NCBI GenBank assembly: GCA_037903475.1
Contig: JBAJFG010000370.1
Coordinates: 1,602,501-1,666,500, forward strand
Origin: Ancylostoma caninum
Lineage: Eukaryota; Nematoda; Chromadorea; Rhabditida; Ancylostomatidae
Length of the DNA stretch: 64,000 nucleotides
Reading direction: 5' to 3'
Part shown: positions 22,584 through 33,841 of the stretch, one piece after another
How positions within the stretch are numbered: position 1 is the first letter of the stretch
How the letters are laid out: each line of letters starts with the position of its first letter
The notes under the pieces: model-generated
What the model saw: the letters and a program-made list of their open reading frames with translations, nothing else
Database searches by the model: none
What the model was told of the DNA's origin: nothing
Position numbers and translations under genes: made by a program

Positions 22584-24540
22584 TACATATGCGTGAAAAT
22601 GTAGGCCCAGAAAGTTAGACCCACACTGAAAAGCCAGTTCGGCAATAACGACCTTTTTATTGTTTGATAAAGAGGCAACAATTCTTCTAAGTTACCCTCC
22701 TGTATGTAGAAGTGCAGTGAGCAATGATGACCATACCATGTGGGGCGACTAAAATGACTGGAAAGCTGAAGTTACCTAGTGGAAGGTAATAACGATTATT
22801 AACTGATAGATCACTTTGATAGAAATTTTTTTATGAGAGATCCAAGCAATGCCTGTCCAGTTGGGAAAGAGCACCTGAGAATATGTTATTGCCTTCCTTT
22901 CCTTATCCAGGAACAATCATGCCATATATATGAGCAATTAGCTCTGTATGTTTGTGATTGGCTGTGCATGTCTATAATTAGCTGTTATGCTCAACTCTTA
23001 AAACTTTCTAGAATTTCTCCTGCATGATCTCTTTCTTTGTGAAAGACTTCACTCCTTTTTCTGCCCCTTCCCACCCAGCCCTCACCATGTTCGACTGTCG
23101 CTGCTAGACACTTTCTTTAAATTTGACAAAAAAAGTGTTTTTTGAAAGCTACTCTTCAATTAGTCAGTGCTATAAATGGAAAAGGAGATGTGCCAGAATT
23201 CACAGGATTTGAGATGTTGGGCTCAGCTGACTCCTAACTTTTCCACAGCAGATAGTTTCACGAAGATTGAATGTCGAGTTTCAGCAAAATTGAATGTATC
23301 TCGTCGTCCTTCAGCACAAGCTGTGGACGACGAGATCTCCGAGGCAGAGATGTCAAATGATGCCATAAGAATGCACGTGCTTTTGTTATCATGAGGCAAA
23401 TATTGTCGCCTAACCTTTGCACGGTGTATTCACGCAAATGATGTAATATCCTCGATAAATGCCAGATGATGGAGGACAGGTGGAAAAAACGTGTGCCTTT
23501 GCAGCTCTCAGCACTAGGACAGAGGATCAGTCTTGCATGTTGTACCTGTTCGTTCTCAACCGTTCCTCATTTGTCTTCTGTAGTCACTCATTCATCAATT
23601 TCCTTCATTTCCTCTGCCAAGTACATTTTAGACGGATGTACTAAGAAATATAATACAAAAAATTTGTTCCGAAATTGCCACCATATTGCGCAATGCCACA
23701 GAATTCCTAGGTCTTCAGATGTGTGCTCGACAATTTGTGTTTCCTTAGCGAGAAGCTGTGCAATAAACAAGCAATGGCAGTTTTTCGACATTTGCGTGTG
23801 CAATTTCGGCTCTTGTCGAGGTGCTGGTCGTCTAGAGAAGCCACACATCCGCCTTGGAGCAGCTTGTTTTCATTCGATTAGCTTTTTCCGAGAGGGAGAA
23901 ACATTGGAGGAAATTTTATGAAAACAAAGCATATTGAATCGTGAGGTGCTTGGCCGAATACCGAGCAAAAATTTGAAGGATTGACTTTTAGTTAGCAAAG
24001 TTCAGGTTCATCTGTCATTACCCAACTATGTATTTTATTTTCGAGACGAGCTATAGAAACGAAGCTTGTTCTGAGAGAAATCTGTTTGGATGCTTCTGGC
24101 TTGTTGAATCCAAAGAGTTAAGCTTTACATGGCTCTATCTATTTTCCTTTTGCAACACTATTCGCAGAGAGAAAAATTAGACTGGGCTTTGTTCAGGAAA
24201 GGTGTTCAAATAAAACCTAAGGACTACACTCCTCCAGATTCTCACCGATCGTTGGTTATTCGGTGCTATAGTCTTCCAAATCATTCCTTATTTTCTTCAG
24301 CGAACTCTGCCTCGCGATCTGAGATATTCCCACTGCCAGCAAAATGCTAAGTACCTTCTCTGACCATATATTATTTCCTTGTCTTCCTGAGTGGCCGGAC
24401 CATCGTCGAATTCTTCCTTTCGCTTCATTGTTCTCACCTCTGAATGGGGTGCTTCTGCTGACTTCATTTCTGACCCTGTTTGGCTCCGGTCTGCAATGAA
24501 TCTCCTTTCCCATGACTAATCATATTGTCAATGGCTTCAT
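22584..24540. other. Non-coding with weak exon candidates
   Basis: After TTCCACAG near 23246, a plus-strand frame reads ADSFTKIECRVSAKLNVS and runs to a stop at 23394; it could be a terminal exon. Positions 23466-23921 are open for 151 codons with no recognisable domain. Neither is convincing. Confidence 0.3.
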
Positions 24541-24553
24541 GTTGTCTACAGGG

Positions 24554-25010
24554 TGTTTACAGGGTGGGACAAAGAAAAAACAGTAATAAGAGAAAGTGCA
24601 CCCCGTAAAGGAATTTATACGTAGTTTGAAACATTATCGAAGGATTTATGTTCACTCTCTCACATTTCTCAGAACACACACCCTTACCTCGGGGACTCTT
24701 CGTCAACTTCGCCATAGGCTCCAAGAGGCTGAGTGAATTCTCTGCCAGGAAGTGGTTGAGGTTCAATTCATCCAATAATTTTGAAAGTGCTTTCCCAACG
24801 AATACAAATTTCGGAAACGTTATGAACGGGCCTGAGTCGGGTTCTACCAAAACTCTATTAAATCCACCGACCAAGATCGAAGCAACTGTGGGTGACAGCA
24901 ACTGTGGGTACCTTGTGGGCCCGAACACTGTTGCGATAAAACGCTGTGAAAGGATATTTCAACTAGGTTTAACCTTCACTCCCGTATATTTTTCACACCC
25001 TGTGTATGTA
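24554..25010. mobile_element. Possible DNA element with ACAGGGTG ends
   Basis: ACAGGGTGGGACAAAG near 24560 and, inverted, ACAGGGTGTGAAAAA ending near 25003 could be terminal repeats of a ~450-bp element. The inverted match is short and no clean target duplication exists. Both strands are open for over 120 codons inside, without recognisable domains. Confidence 0.3.
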
Positions 25011-26010
25011 TTGTCCATGTTTCAAGATCATACAGTACAGGAGGAATAATGTCGGTTTCAAAAAGATGGAATCGTGTCAGCACAATTTCTAGATGGTGAA
25101 TACAACTACGCTCATATTCCACTGGTAATTACACACTAACGAGATTGGTCGAGATCACTCTGATTGTCTGCGTATCCACATATTTTATTCGTATCACCGT
25201 TCACATTACCATCCGAAAACGCTCTGCCTCATGTCCCGTACCAATCCAAACAGGGAGTTGGGCTTATACCAGCGGTGCTGGCCCCCTGGAGTCTCCCGTA
25301 TTTTACTCACTGATGTTTGTCGTCGTTCCACTAACTTTTTGTTGCTTATACTTACTATGTTACTTGTAGTAACGATTTCGCTTAATAAGTTCCTATTCAC
25401 TCAAATGAACAACAGGGACGAGAAAAAGCTTTTGAATACTTCGTTAGTATTTCATAACATTTTGTAGTATTTTGCATTCTTACGACATACTATTACTTCG
25501 TATTCGAAACAGGCAAAAAACGAACAAAACGTTACGTTTTTGTGTTCACACCCATAAGATAAAAATCCTAAAATTGCAATGATTAAACAGAATGGAGAGA
25601 CGAAAAATGTTTCGAACTTCGAGGTATCTATATTTATTTGCTTCAAATTTCCATCACAGCAGCCAATCTGTAGTTACTTTTTGATACCAATGCACAAAAT
25701 TCAAGATGTCTTGCTTCATATTTCGCCCAAACGAGCATTTCTTAAAGGATACATCACATCGTAAATCGTCAATCTCTTTTTTTATTCTGTCTGGAAAAAT
25801 CTCATCAGTGCAGTCTCGGCGGTAATATCGCAATCAGACCTGCTCCTTCTACAACTATGCGGCTTTTGAGCCGTTTCCTTGTTGTCAGTGCTTCAATCTG
25901 CGATCGTCACCACATTCCTTGTTGGATGTTCTACACATACGTGATCGGCGTAGTTATTTCAAACAGCAATTTCCAGGAGGTTCGTGACGAAATCGACACA
26001 ATAAGCAGAG
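25011..26010. other. Non-coding, nothing recognised
   Basis: No supported exon or repeat upstream of the gene starting at 26011. Confidence 0.4.
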
Positions 26011-28312
26011 ATGCGATTGTTGCTGCTTGTTCTCGCTGTGATTGCTACTGCTCAGGCTTATCTGACGTTTCGAGGACAATCGTCGTGTGAGTTCGCTACT
26101 GGTTTTCATTACGAATAGCAGACTTTCTGTATACATATAAAGTGTACTGTATATCCTGTTCTCTCATATTTCTCATATTGATATTACAAATTACGCATTT
26201 AAAAGGCAGTCATTGGGAAGTTATTTTGGCAACGTCAAAGTAAGAGAGCTTCATAGAACAGCCCTGCCATGGTTGAAGACTGATGAAATGATGTTCGACC
26301 AAGCTTGATTAAGCGCTTCTTCTTTTCGACTTTTTAAGCTTAATTGCTGCTTCACTCCTTGACGAGTATACCATGTACATAGTGGCGTTGTTCGCTGCGA
26401 CTGCGGTGACAATGCCTCTGATACATATCGATCTACAGCAGAATACAGGTTTACCAAACCGAAACAAAACCGAAGTCACCTTTGCTCAGGGACCGAAATC
26501 TCTACCGAGTTTGCTAGCGGAGTTAATCGCCGAGTTTGTCTGATTCTGACAATGCTTAATAGGTAGGGAAAGCCTTTCATTGAAATGAGTTTCGCACAAG
26601 AACAAAGCTTTCTAGGGAAACCATGCCTGAATTAGTCTATTGAAATTCAGTCGCCGTAGCGCAAACGTCTCCAGAACTACGTAGATATTTTTCAAACTTC
26701 TCCACAGATATTTTCAGTTTCATAAATTTTGACAAGTTATCGCTGCGTGATTATATCGCCGCAATTTTTCGTCACGGATGCATTTGTTCATATGAGTTAA
26801 TCACACGATTCACGAGTCAGAACTCAAAATAGCAATTTGCAATTTATTTCTCGAAACGCTCTGTGTTCTTGGATCTTTTCTGTTGTTCTCAGGGAATCTA
26901 GGAACCGTGTTTTGCATGGGATAAAACGGTGTTCCGCATCGGATTGAAAGATGCAAATCCCACGATTAAGACATGCACACTCATGCAAAACCTATGCAGA
27001 TCCCACTCAAAACTTTGGTTGAACCGTGTTTTGCATGGGATATACATGCGTTCTGCATGAGTGGGCGTAGGTTTTGCATAAGCTTTATGCTGTTATGATC
27101 AATTCGCATCCTGAAATGACCCCCACCCCTCTGTTCACGGGGGGGGGGGTTGTGGTGGATAGCACCCATCTACGTCAAGAACAAAAATATTGCTCTGGCA
27201 CAAGTAATATCGGCGCGCACCTTGCACCTTCATTGGTTTGTGCGCCTAACACTTCCCCTTTGCTCACTTTTGCTGGGGACAACTTCCGCTGAATGTCCGA
27301 TTGGGGTGCATCGCGCATTAAGCTGGCGAATGTTCCTCATGCTAACATGCAGTATTCTCATATTTCGGACAAACCTGCAAATTTTTGGCATAATTATGGG
27401 GATCGCAATAAGTAAATTTTTATCAGACATAAACCACTCTTGAATGTGAAGAAACAATGAAAATAATGAATGAGAAATTTAAATGATAGGTTTTTTCATA
27501 TATCGATGCAAAACCCACTCACACCTATGCAAATCCTGGTTTAATCCCGTGCAAAACGCGGTTTTTTTTAAAATCAATCGTTCTCAGTGATGCTCAAACC
27601 CATGCAAAAACCCATGCGCCTACGAATCCGACGCAAATCCCATGCAAAACCCACGAAATATCCACGGTTTTCTCACACTCATGCAAGGTCCATTCATACC
27701 TATGCAAAACGCGGTTTTTAGATTTCCTGAGTTGTGTTGTGGTGGGATTCACAAGGTTCCTGAGAAGGTTCAGCTTCTGTTTACCCAGAGTGGTTGAAAT
27801 TTCTGGGCAAAATGTGTGTATATTCTCAGTAGAACTAGTCCTCTTCAGAACGACGGGTAAATTATTGCCTTCCCACGAACGCTCATAGGACTTCCCTTGC
27901 TGGAGCTTGCACCAGAACAATACCGACTCAGAATTCAAGCTAAATTTGGCCAAAATTCCCCAGAAAGTTTGAAGGATCTGCATAAATTTTTTTTCTGGTG
28001 CACATCACCTCTTTATATGTTGTGGTGTGTTGAATGGTTCGTCTAAAATTCACAACAGCCAATAAACAGGACAACCTTCCTTTGTAATTTTTCTTTGAAA
28101 TTTTTTCGCCTAATTTCAGTCCGCAGTTTTTCCATCTATGTGAATTCATCCAAATTCCAGCCACCGAACCACGCGTCGTGAACATCCCAGTTGACGCGAA
28201 CGGAATGATCCAGTCGTCACGGTTTCGACCGTTCCTCAAGCGAAGATTCGTGCTTCCGGGCATTGGCATGCCCACATACGTTCGTGAGGGTGACATTCCC
28301 ATAAGAAGTTGA
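26011..28312 (+). CDS. Small secreted peptide precursor (two exons)
   Basis: Exon 1 (26011-26086) encodes a textbook signal peptide, MRLLLLVLAVIATAQA, then YLTFRGQSS, and ends in phase 1 at the donor GTGAGT. Exon 2 (28161-28312) follows acceptor AATTCCAG, restores the frame through a Ser codon and ends in TGA. The product is 75 residues. The mature part contains NIPVDANGMIQ and a basic LKRR site before FVLPGIGMPTYVREG. Such basic sites are cut by proprotein convertases in many secreted peptides (established knowledge), so a C-terminal peptide of about 20 residues could be released (inference). The 2.07-kb intron holds two TTTTGCAT clusters. A longer exon 2 from 28120 is open but has the wrong phase for direct joining. 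I do not recognise the family. Confidence 0.6.
26905..27080. repeat. TTTTGCAT/ATGCAAAA cluster
   Basis: Words such as CCGTGTTTTGCATGGGAT occur twice, and ATGCAAAACC, ATGCAAATCC and variants several more times in both orientations. Related clusters are at 7080-7210 and 27505-27720. Confidence 0.65.
27505..27720. repeat. TTTTGCAT/ATGCAAAA cluster, inverted relative
   Basis: GTGCAAAACGCGGTTTTT and CTATGCAAAACGCGGTTTTT occur with further ATGCAAAACCCA words. Orientation is mainly opposite to 26905, so the two clusters form a loose inverted pair inside one intron. Confidence 0.65.
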
Positions 28313-30031
28313 ACCTGCACCATCTACTTCATCGTTTCACTCTTTGAAATATGTTTATGTGTAATGGTAGTGAAGAACAGTTCCTCGTTATTCCCATTTC
28401 ATAGCTATTTGTCCAGATGTACGGATAAATGATGTGGATTTGCTGTTGCACTGCTGTTTTGCAGACTGACGTTTGCCAAATTCTAGCCTTGGCATCATTA
28501 GTACAGTGTCTTTTCCGGTTTTCTCGGTTGCACGGTGCAGGAGACCTTTTGTTGACGACCACTGCTGACGTTTTTGTCGTAAAGATTTGCGCTTCGTTTG
28601 CATGGTGAAAAACAGGATAGGACGTGAAAAACCGCTAGAAATATGTCATGAAGTTCTGAATTCGTCGAATGATGTCAGCTCAGGAAGCCGAGGAAAAATG
28701 TGGCAGTTAGCAAGTGTTTGCTGATAAGTTCTGTGGGGAACAAATTTTGTTATTTATAAAACACATAGGACGATTACTAAGGCTTGTGTAAATGTTTTTA
28801 TTCTAAGAAATGTGTCCCTGACTTAATTCCCACTATTTTATTTCCTGTTCTTCCTGTTCGACTGATTTAATCTGATCTGATTTTTTGACTCCAGGTCTTG
28901 CCACGATAGTTAATGGCACTCCCTTCTGGTGTATTAAATAAATAAAAAATAAAATTCGCAGACGCAAAATTTGGAACATAAAGAGGATGCTGAGTCCGTA
29001 CAATGTAATCCTGTGACCCTTTTCTTCATAGTCTTCCTCGTGTATACAGCCCTCTGCAGAAACGCAATGGGACCTCAAGACGGATCCCGGCATGGCCGCT
29101 CAAGTAGGGGTTATCCGATGTGTTAAACACAAATGTTGCATTGATTTCGCACCATACTCTCGTTTTCGTGGAAATACGGAACCTACATAATTCCAGCGCC
29201 ATGTAGCCACGAAAGCAGCCAGCGGCCACATTTGGTCGCTTTTGAAAGGCGGCCAAATGTGGCCAAATCTTCAAAGAGAAATTGGGCTTAAACTTTGCAT
29301 GGGAGGTCATTCCAGCTGCTGAACACTAAACTCGCTTCCATTTTGTATAATAACCCCATTTTAGTAGGATTACGGTAGGTATGCGGTAGGCATGATTTCT
29401 CAACGACAATGATGTGAACTTGACAGACCATATTCTGCAGTCATTCTACAAGCAAAAATAGTGTTAATCCTGAATGTATTCCTGTCTAATGAGCTGAGAG
29501 CCGGTTTCCAGTGCCGCTACGCCTACTGGGGACACACGATTGTTGGAGCAACGTGGCTGAACCTAACTCCTGTAACTACCGGCGGGCATCACGGTGTCGA
29601 GCGCTGTCGTGGAAGGGGCTCAGCTACAGTGTTCCTCGTTTTTCCTGGCAACCACTAGTGCCCAACACTTTTGTAGGAAGACGTCAGCTGTGAATGTCTG
29701 CCCTCTATCCACCATCTGCAATAGAGAATTAGCTGCAAGTCCCACCAGCATCAGAGCTATTCGCAAGCACGACTCTATTATTTACCTGATACCCATTTCT
29801 TTATATCAAAAACCATATTTTGGGTTGTCAAACAACGCACTTATTGCGCAAACACATTAAGATTGAATTGTTTGAGGCAAAGTTTCCTTTCATACAAGAT
29901 GTGTGTATCTCTCAAAAATTACGGGCATATCGAACCCCTGCCCTATTTACTCCATAATTCCTTTACATCATGAACTTTTGGCTAAAGGACATCTACGATG
30001 GGTGTCATTTGCCGCCGATTCTGCAACAGGA
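28313..30031. other. Non-coding, one short hairpin
   Basis: No gene recognised. A 12-bp perfect hairpin (GGCCACATTTGG, 29224-29235, with 29253-29264) stands out. TTACGGTAGGTATGCGGTAGG-like words at 29369-29390 recall 7614-7637. Confidence 0.4.
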
Positions 30032-30101
30032 ATGTCAACAGACTTCCTTGTCGTGCTGGTCGCGATTTTCGTAGCCTCATATTGTCGCCCTCAAGGACTA
30101 G
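30032..30101 (+). CDS. Signal-peptide exon of a small secreted protein
   Basis: A 70-nt exon encodes MSTDFLVVLVAIFVASYC then RPQGL, ending in phase 1 at a GTGAGT donor. It has the same length (23 codons plus one base) and phase as the signal-peptide exon at 55997-56066, so the two are probably members of one gene family. The partner exons are uncertain. A phase-1 frame after ATTTCAG at 33115-33143 (AYSGYVEAA, stop) is one weak possibility; others may have been displaced by the insertions at 30.8-32.8 kb. Confidence 0.5.
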
Positions 30102-30525
30102 GTGAGTAGCTATATACCTTCGCTGTATCAAAAGCTACATTAGAAAAGAAGTAGAATCCCATAGGGGGAAACCTAGAATAAACGTAGAGGCGTTTAGTGG
30201 AAAACGCTACAGTTGCACAGTAAGATGCTCACTTAACATCGAATTCTTTTAAAGGCCCGAATCAGCTGGGTCTCAAAGCCATCTATAATATTCAATTAAA
30301 TACTAGATCACATCACAGGAAAATTCGTTAGTGCTCCGCATAGAAGTGTGACATGATGCCCTGATCTCAACAACAAGTGGGTATTCTCTCTCGGGAATGA
30401 TTTCATGAAAAAGAGCTACGATATAGATTTCTTGAACATATCTATGATTGTCGTAAAATAATTATTTGTATTGAAATAATGCGTACAGCTGGTTATGAAA
30501 AATACGTAGATAAATCAACACACTA
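30102..30525. other. Non-coding or intronic, nothing recognised
   Basis: No exon or repeat recognised between the signal-peptide exon and the hairpin at 30526. Confidence 0.4.
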
Positions 30526-30632
30526 GGACCTGGATGCATTATTTAGATTACCCACGGCCCATGTTAACGATGGATAGAACTGCAGATTGTTAACATGTGC
30601 ACCTTGGGTAATCTCGGTGATGCATGCGGCCC
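30526..30632. repeat. 107-nt imperfect hairpin
   Basis: Arms 30526-30568 and 30589-30632 are complementary over ATGCAT, AGATTACCCA and ATGTTAAC with bulges, around a 20-nt loop. It lies 0.4 kb downstream of the exon at 30032. Size and shape suit either a tiny foldback transposon or a small-RNA precursor; the sequence alone does not decide. Confidence 0.6.
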
Positions 30633-30781
30633 AATAATGGCACTCACAGCGTTTCGTTGCTTCTTTCAAAAAATGCAAGATTTTTCAAGCAGAATGTGAA
30701 ACCATTTCTCACTTGCGGATATGCCGACCCTGTACGAGATGAATGACCGCTTCCTTATTGTCATTTGTGGGTTCAGATATA

Positions 30782-31354
30782 CAATACCGCCCATAGTTTC
30801 TGCGAAAAAATCGGGTGGCGACGGATTAATCGTTAACAAACCGTCGCAGTACTGTAACTCCTTTTAAAGTGAAGCTTCCCTAAATCTGAGCACGTTTTCG
30901 GATTCCTCATCGAAATTGGAATTGAACAGTATATAAAATTGCTTGAACTTTGACTTCAAAACATTTGTTTATTCAAAAATTTGAAAATTTTTCAGAATTT
31001 CAGCAATCAGGTCAAAATTTGAAAAAACGTTAAAAACCGAGAATTGAGCGAAATCCAATGATCGTGTTCAGAAGCCTCATTCCTCAATTATTTTCTCGCT
31101 TTTTGACGTTTTTTAAGATTTTGAGCTGATCGCTGAAATTTCGAAAAAATTTTCAATTTTTGAAAAAACAGATGTTTTGAAGTTAAAGCTCAAGTAATTT
31201 TATATACTATTCAATTCCAATTTCGATGAGCAATCCGAAAATGTGCTCAGATTTAGAAAAGCTTCATTTTCAGAGGAGTTACAGTACTGCGACGGTTTGT
31301 TAACGATTAATCCGTCGCCACCCGATTTTTTCGCAAAAACTATGGGCGGTATTG
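30782..31354. mobile_element. Large foldback MITE, TA-flanked
   Basis: Nearly perfect inverted arms of about 270 bp (30782-31050 and 31085-31354) begin CAATACCGCCCATAG. They continue through TCGGGTGGCGACGG and CCGTCGCAGTACTG with very few mismatches. TA flanks both ends (30780-30781 and 31355-31356). Only about 35 bp remain as a loop, so a transcript would fold into one long duplex. No coding capacity. Confidence 0.92.
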
Positions 31355-31438
31355 TAGAATGCAGGAGGGAGCTTTCTTTATCCTGAAAGGCGAAAACTTG
31401 TGAAAATTTGTTAATCGATTTTTATACATATTGGAAAC

Positions 31439-31587
31439 TGGCTGCCATGCCCTGCTTCGCTCGGAGGTTGTACTACCCCGGCTATTTCACACTTCTGAGA
31501 CCAATTGTTATTGAAGACAAATTTAATAAAATGTCCATAAGGTTGGTGATCAGCTCATTAGCGAAGCTCACATGACCCTTCCCCATC
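31439..31587 (+). repeat. Fragment of the mobile-satellite terminus
   Basis: It starts with the hairpin terminus (CCCTGCTTCGCTCGG) and follows 2195-2335 block by block, including CCCCGGCTATTTCACA and CATGACCCTTCCCC. A 17-bp direct repeat (TTATACATATTGGAAAC) flanks it at 31422-31438 and 31588-31604. The homologous sequence resumes beyond the right repeat with GTGAGCGAAAAGTCAG. Confidence 0.6.
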
Positions 31588-31659
31588 TTATACATATTGG
31601 AAACATATTATAATATATTCCCATCGACCCGTGAGCGAAAAGTCAGCAAACCTATTTTA

Positions 31660-32760
31660 ATTACACTGAATCGACGTCTTCATTACACTGAATCCAGCAA
31701 CAACAATATCATCGTTCACTATCGTTCCGCATACCCTCAGCAGTTAAAAAGAGCTATTGTGAAGAACATGTTGCGTAAAGCGCTAGATGTCTTCAGTATA
31801 AATGCAGTGCGGGAAGAGCCTAGCGAGGCGGTCAAGACCTAGCGACCGCGCCGCATGAGTATGCTCCTTAGATCCATGTTATTCCTCCGATTCGACCCAC
31901 TAAATAACATCATCTATGACCACCTCCCTACAGTAGATGGGCTTCGATAACATTCATCTGTCCCACTCAACCTCAAAAAACTTCTTCATTTTCCCGCAGC
32001 ACTGCTGTACCCTTGAAGGCTGCAGATACGACGGGCACCTGAATCGACCAATCACAGCGTAGCAGCATCCCTTTCGTCATGCACCCAAGAGCTATAGCAC
32101 GTGCCAAGCATATAACCGCGTCCAGTAGATACAAGGTTGAGGAGTGTCACGCACGGTCGCGACAGTTGCAACCACCACGTAGCAATTTACCCGAAAAAGT
32201 TGAGATATCTTCCACGTTGCTATTTGTTTCCGATGAGATATTCACTGCTATTCGGCGTTGCCCGAAGAAGGTCAATTCAGATAGTTTGGTGACAGTTGCA
32301 GATCTGCGACCAAATAATCTTGAAAGGCAGCTGGTTAGGAATCGACTATAGGAGGACAGATTCGTTGCTCTACACCGGATCTCGTTGTTTGCCCTAGTGC
32401 TAGAGGAGGGGACTGTATGAGTTCGCATGAGTTCAGGTAGAATTTACCGGGTGGAATGGAGTTGGTATCGGTAGATAATATGACCTGTCCTACACGTTCT
32501 GACTTGTTTGTATCTTAGGTAACTACTGTACGGCTAGAAGAGAGATCAATGTTCTGAGGGTGTCAGTTAGCAAGTCAGAACGTATAGGACAGGTCACATT
32601 ACCGACCAATATCAGGTGCCTCCCTGCCCAACTCCGTCTTCGCCAAATTTACCTAATCTCCTGCTCGGAGTGTGGCGACGAGTTCATCGGCGCCATTATT
32701 TACCCGCATCAAGGAGGGGACTGTATGAGTTCGAGGAGGGGACTGTATGAGTTCGCATGA
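31660..32760 (+). pseudogene. Penelope-like retroelement remnant (RT tail and GIY-YIG end)
   Basis: Three decayed segments resemble the C-terminal part of nematode Penelope-like proteins. HYRSAYPQQLKRAIVKNM lies near 31715-31785. FVSDEIFTAIRRC and NLERQLVRNRL lie at 32220-32350. RQIYLISCSECGDEFIG lies near 32640-32690 and corresponds to the start of a GIY-YIG nuclease. Frames and spacing are broken, so no enzyme is made. The match is to remembered family motifs, not to a search. Confidence 0.6.
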
Positions 32761-32787
32761 GTTCAGGTAGAATTTACCGGGTGGAAC
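32403..32787. repeat. Direct and inverted repeats inside the Penelope-like remnant
   Basis: GAGGAGGGGACTGTATGAGT and the following ~30 bp occur at 32403-32456 and 32735-32787, with an extra partial copy at 32715-32738. CAAGTCAGAACGT followed by TAGGACAGGTCA occurs at 32569-32597 and inverted at 32480-32508. These look like rearranged ends of the element. Confidence 0.6.
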
Positions 32788-33840
32788 TACCCTGTAAGGC
32801 AAGGCCAGATTGCTCGAATCGATTTCACTAGGCGAGCACAGGCTACATAGGCACGGCGGAGCAGAATTAGGTGGTAACGTCTCAATCTTAGCGCACTAAG
32901 AGCAAATTTCCAAGCGCAAATCCTTGGAGGCCTTGTGGATCTATGCCAAAAATCCTGAAATAGACCGCAAAGAGGAGTATATGTCGGTTACGCGAGAACT
33001 TGCGCCGTAATCCTCAAACGCTTAATCTCATATCTTGCTATAGAGCGTATATCGATAGAGCGTCTTAGAATTTGAAGGCAACACCCAGTAAAATTTTCGT
33101 GTAAAAAATTTCAGCGTATTCTGGTTATGTCGAGGCTGCTTAACCCATTCATGATGCATAAACGTTCCGATAGCACCTTAACGCTCCTTTTGGGAGCTCA
33201 TGGCAGTGTGGAGGTGTGGTAGTGTGCAAGAGTGCGGTCAAGTAGCACGGGACATAGGATGATGACCGAGGTCAAAAGATCGATAAAGCTATCCATTCAC
33301 CGACGGTGTTTTCGCACAACCACTTACTTTTTTTTATGAAATGCGGCCTTTCAATATTGTATCGGAAGAAATAATCATTAGGGAATGTGCATCAATTAAC
33401 AAAGGAGTTGCTTGCAACTCAAAATAATATGGAACCCCCTGATGGAGGAAGAATAATTTAACATTGAAACTTTGGCGCATACTTGATGCAGCAGAAGTTA
33501 GAAACGTACAATCACCGTGTAATGCTTATAGGAAGGAGTCGCGGGTTACAAAAACAATAAAATTTAGAGAAAAATCAGCAAAAGAACTTACAATTGAGAA
33601 AAAGGACAGCTGATTCTACTGTGCTCGCGTAAAGAAAGAAACGCAGGACATGCGCGGTAACTCGTCCAAAGTCATCGCCATCACGCGAGAACTACTCGTT
33701 AAAGAGTTGAGCGCACTGCGTTCCCTCTCCTCTTTTTGTACGAGAACTATCCGGATTGTGCTGAAGTTCTTCGAATAGTTAAAATTTGAGAGGCAAGAAT
33801 TTCGGTGGGTGCTGCCTTTAATGCTACACAGATAATTTAG
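32788..33840. other. Non-coding, nothing firm
   Basis: Only a weak phase-1 mini-exon candidate at 33115-33143 was noted. Positions 33616-33840 are open on the minus strand without splice support. Confidence 0.35.
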
Positions 33841-33841
33841 A

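Noticed and set aside
23466..23921. 151-codon plus-strand ORF
   Set aside because: No domain, no splice support and cysteine/serine-rich composition without pattern; left as an unproven frame.
29224..29264. 12-bp hairpin as a microRNA precursor
   Set aside because: Stem is too short and perfect, with a 17-nt loop; more likely a chance palindrome or a MITE relic.
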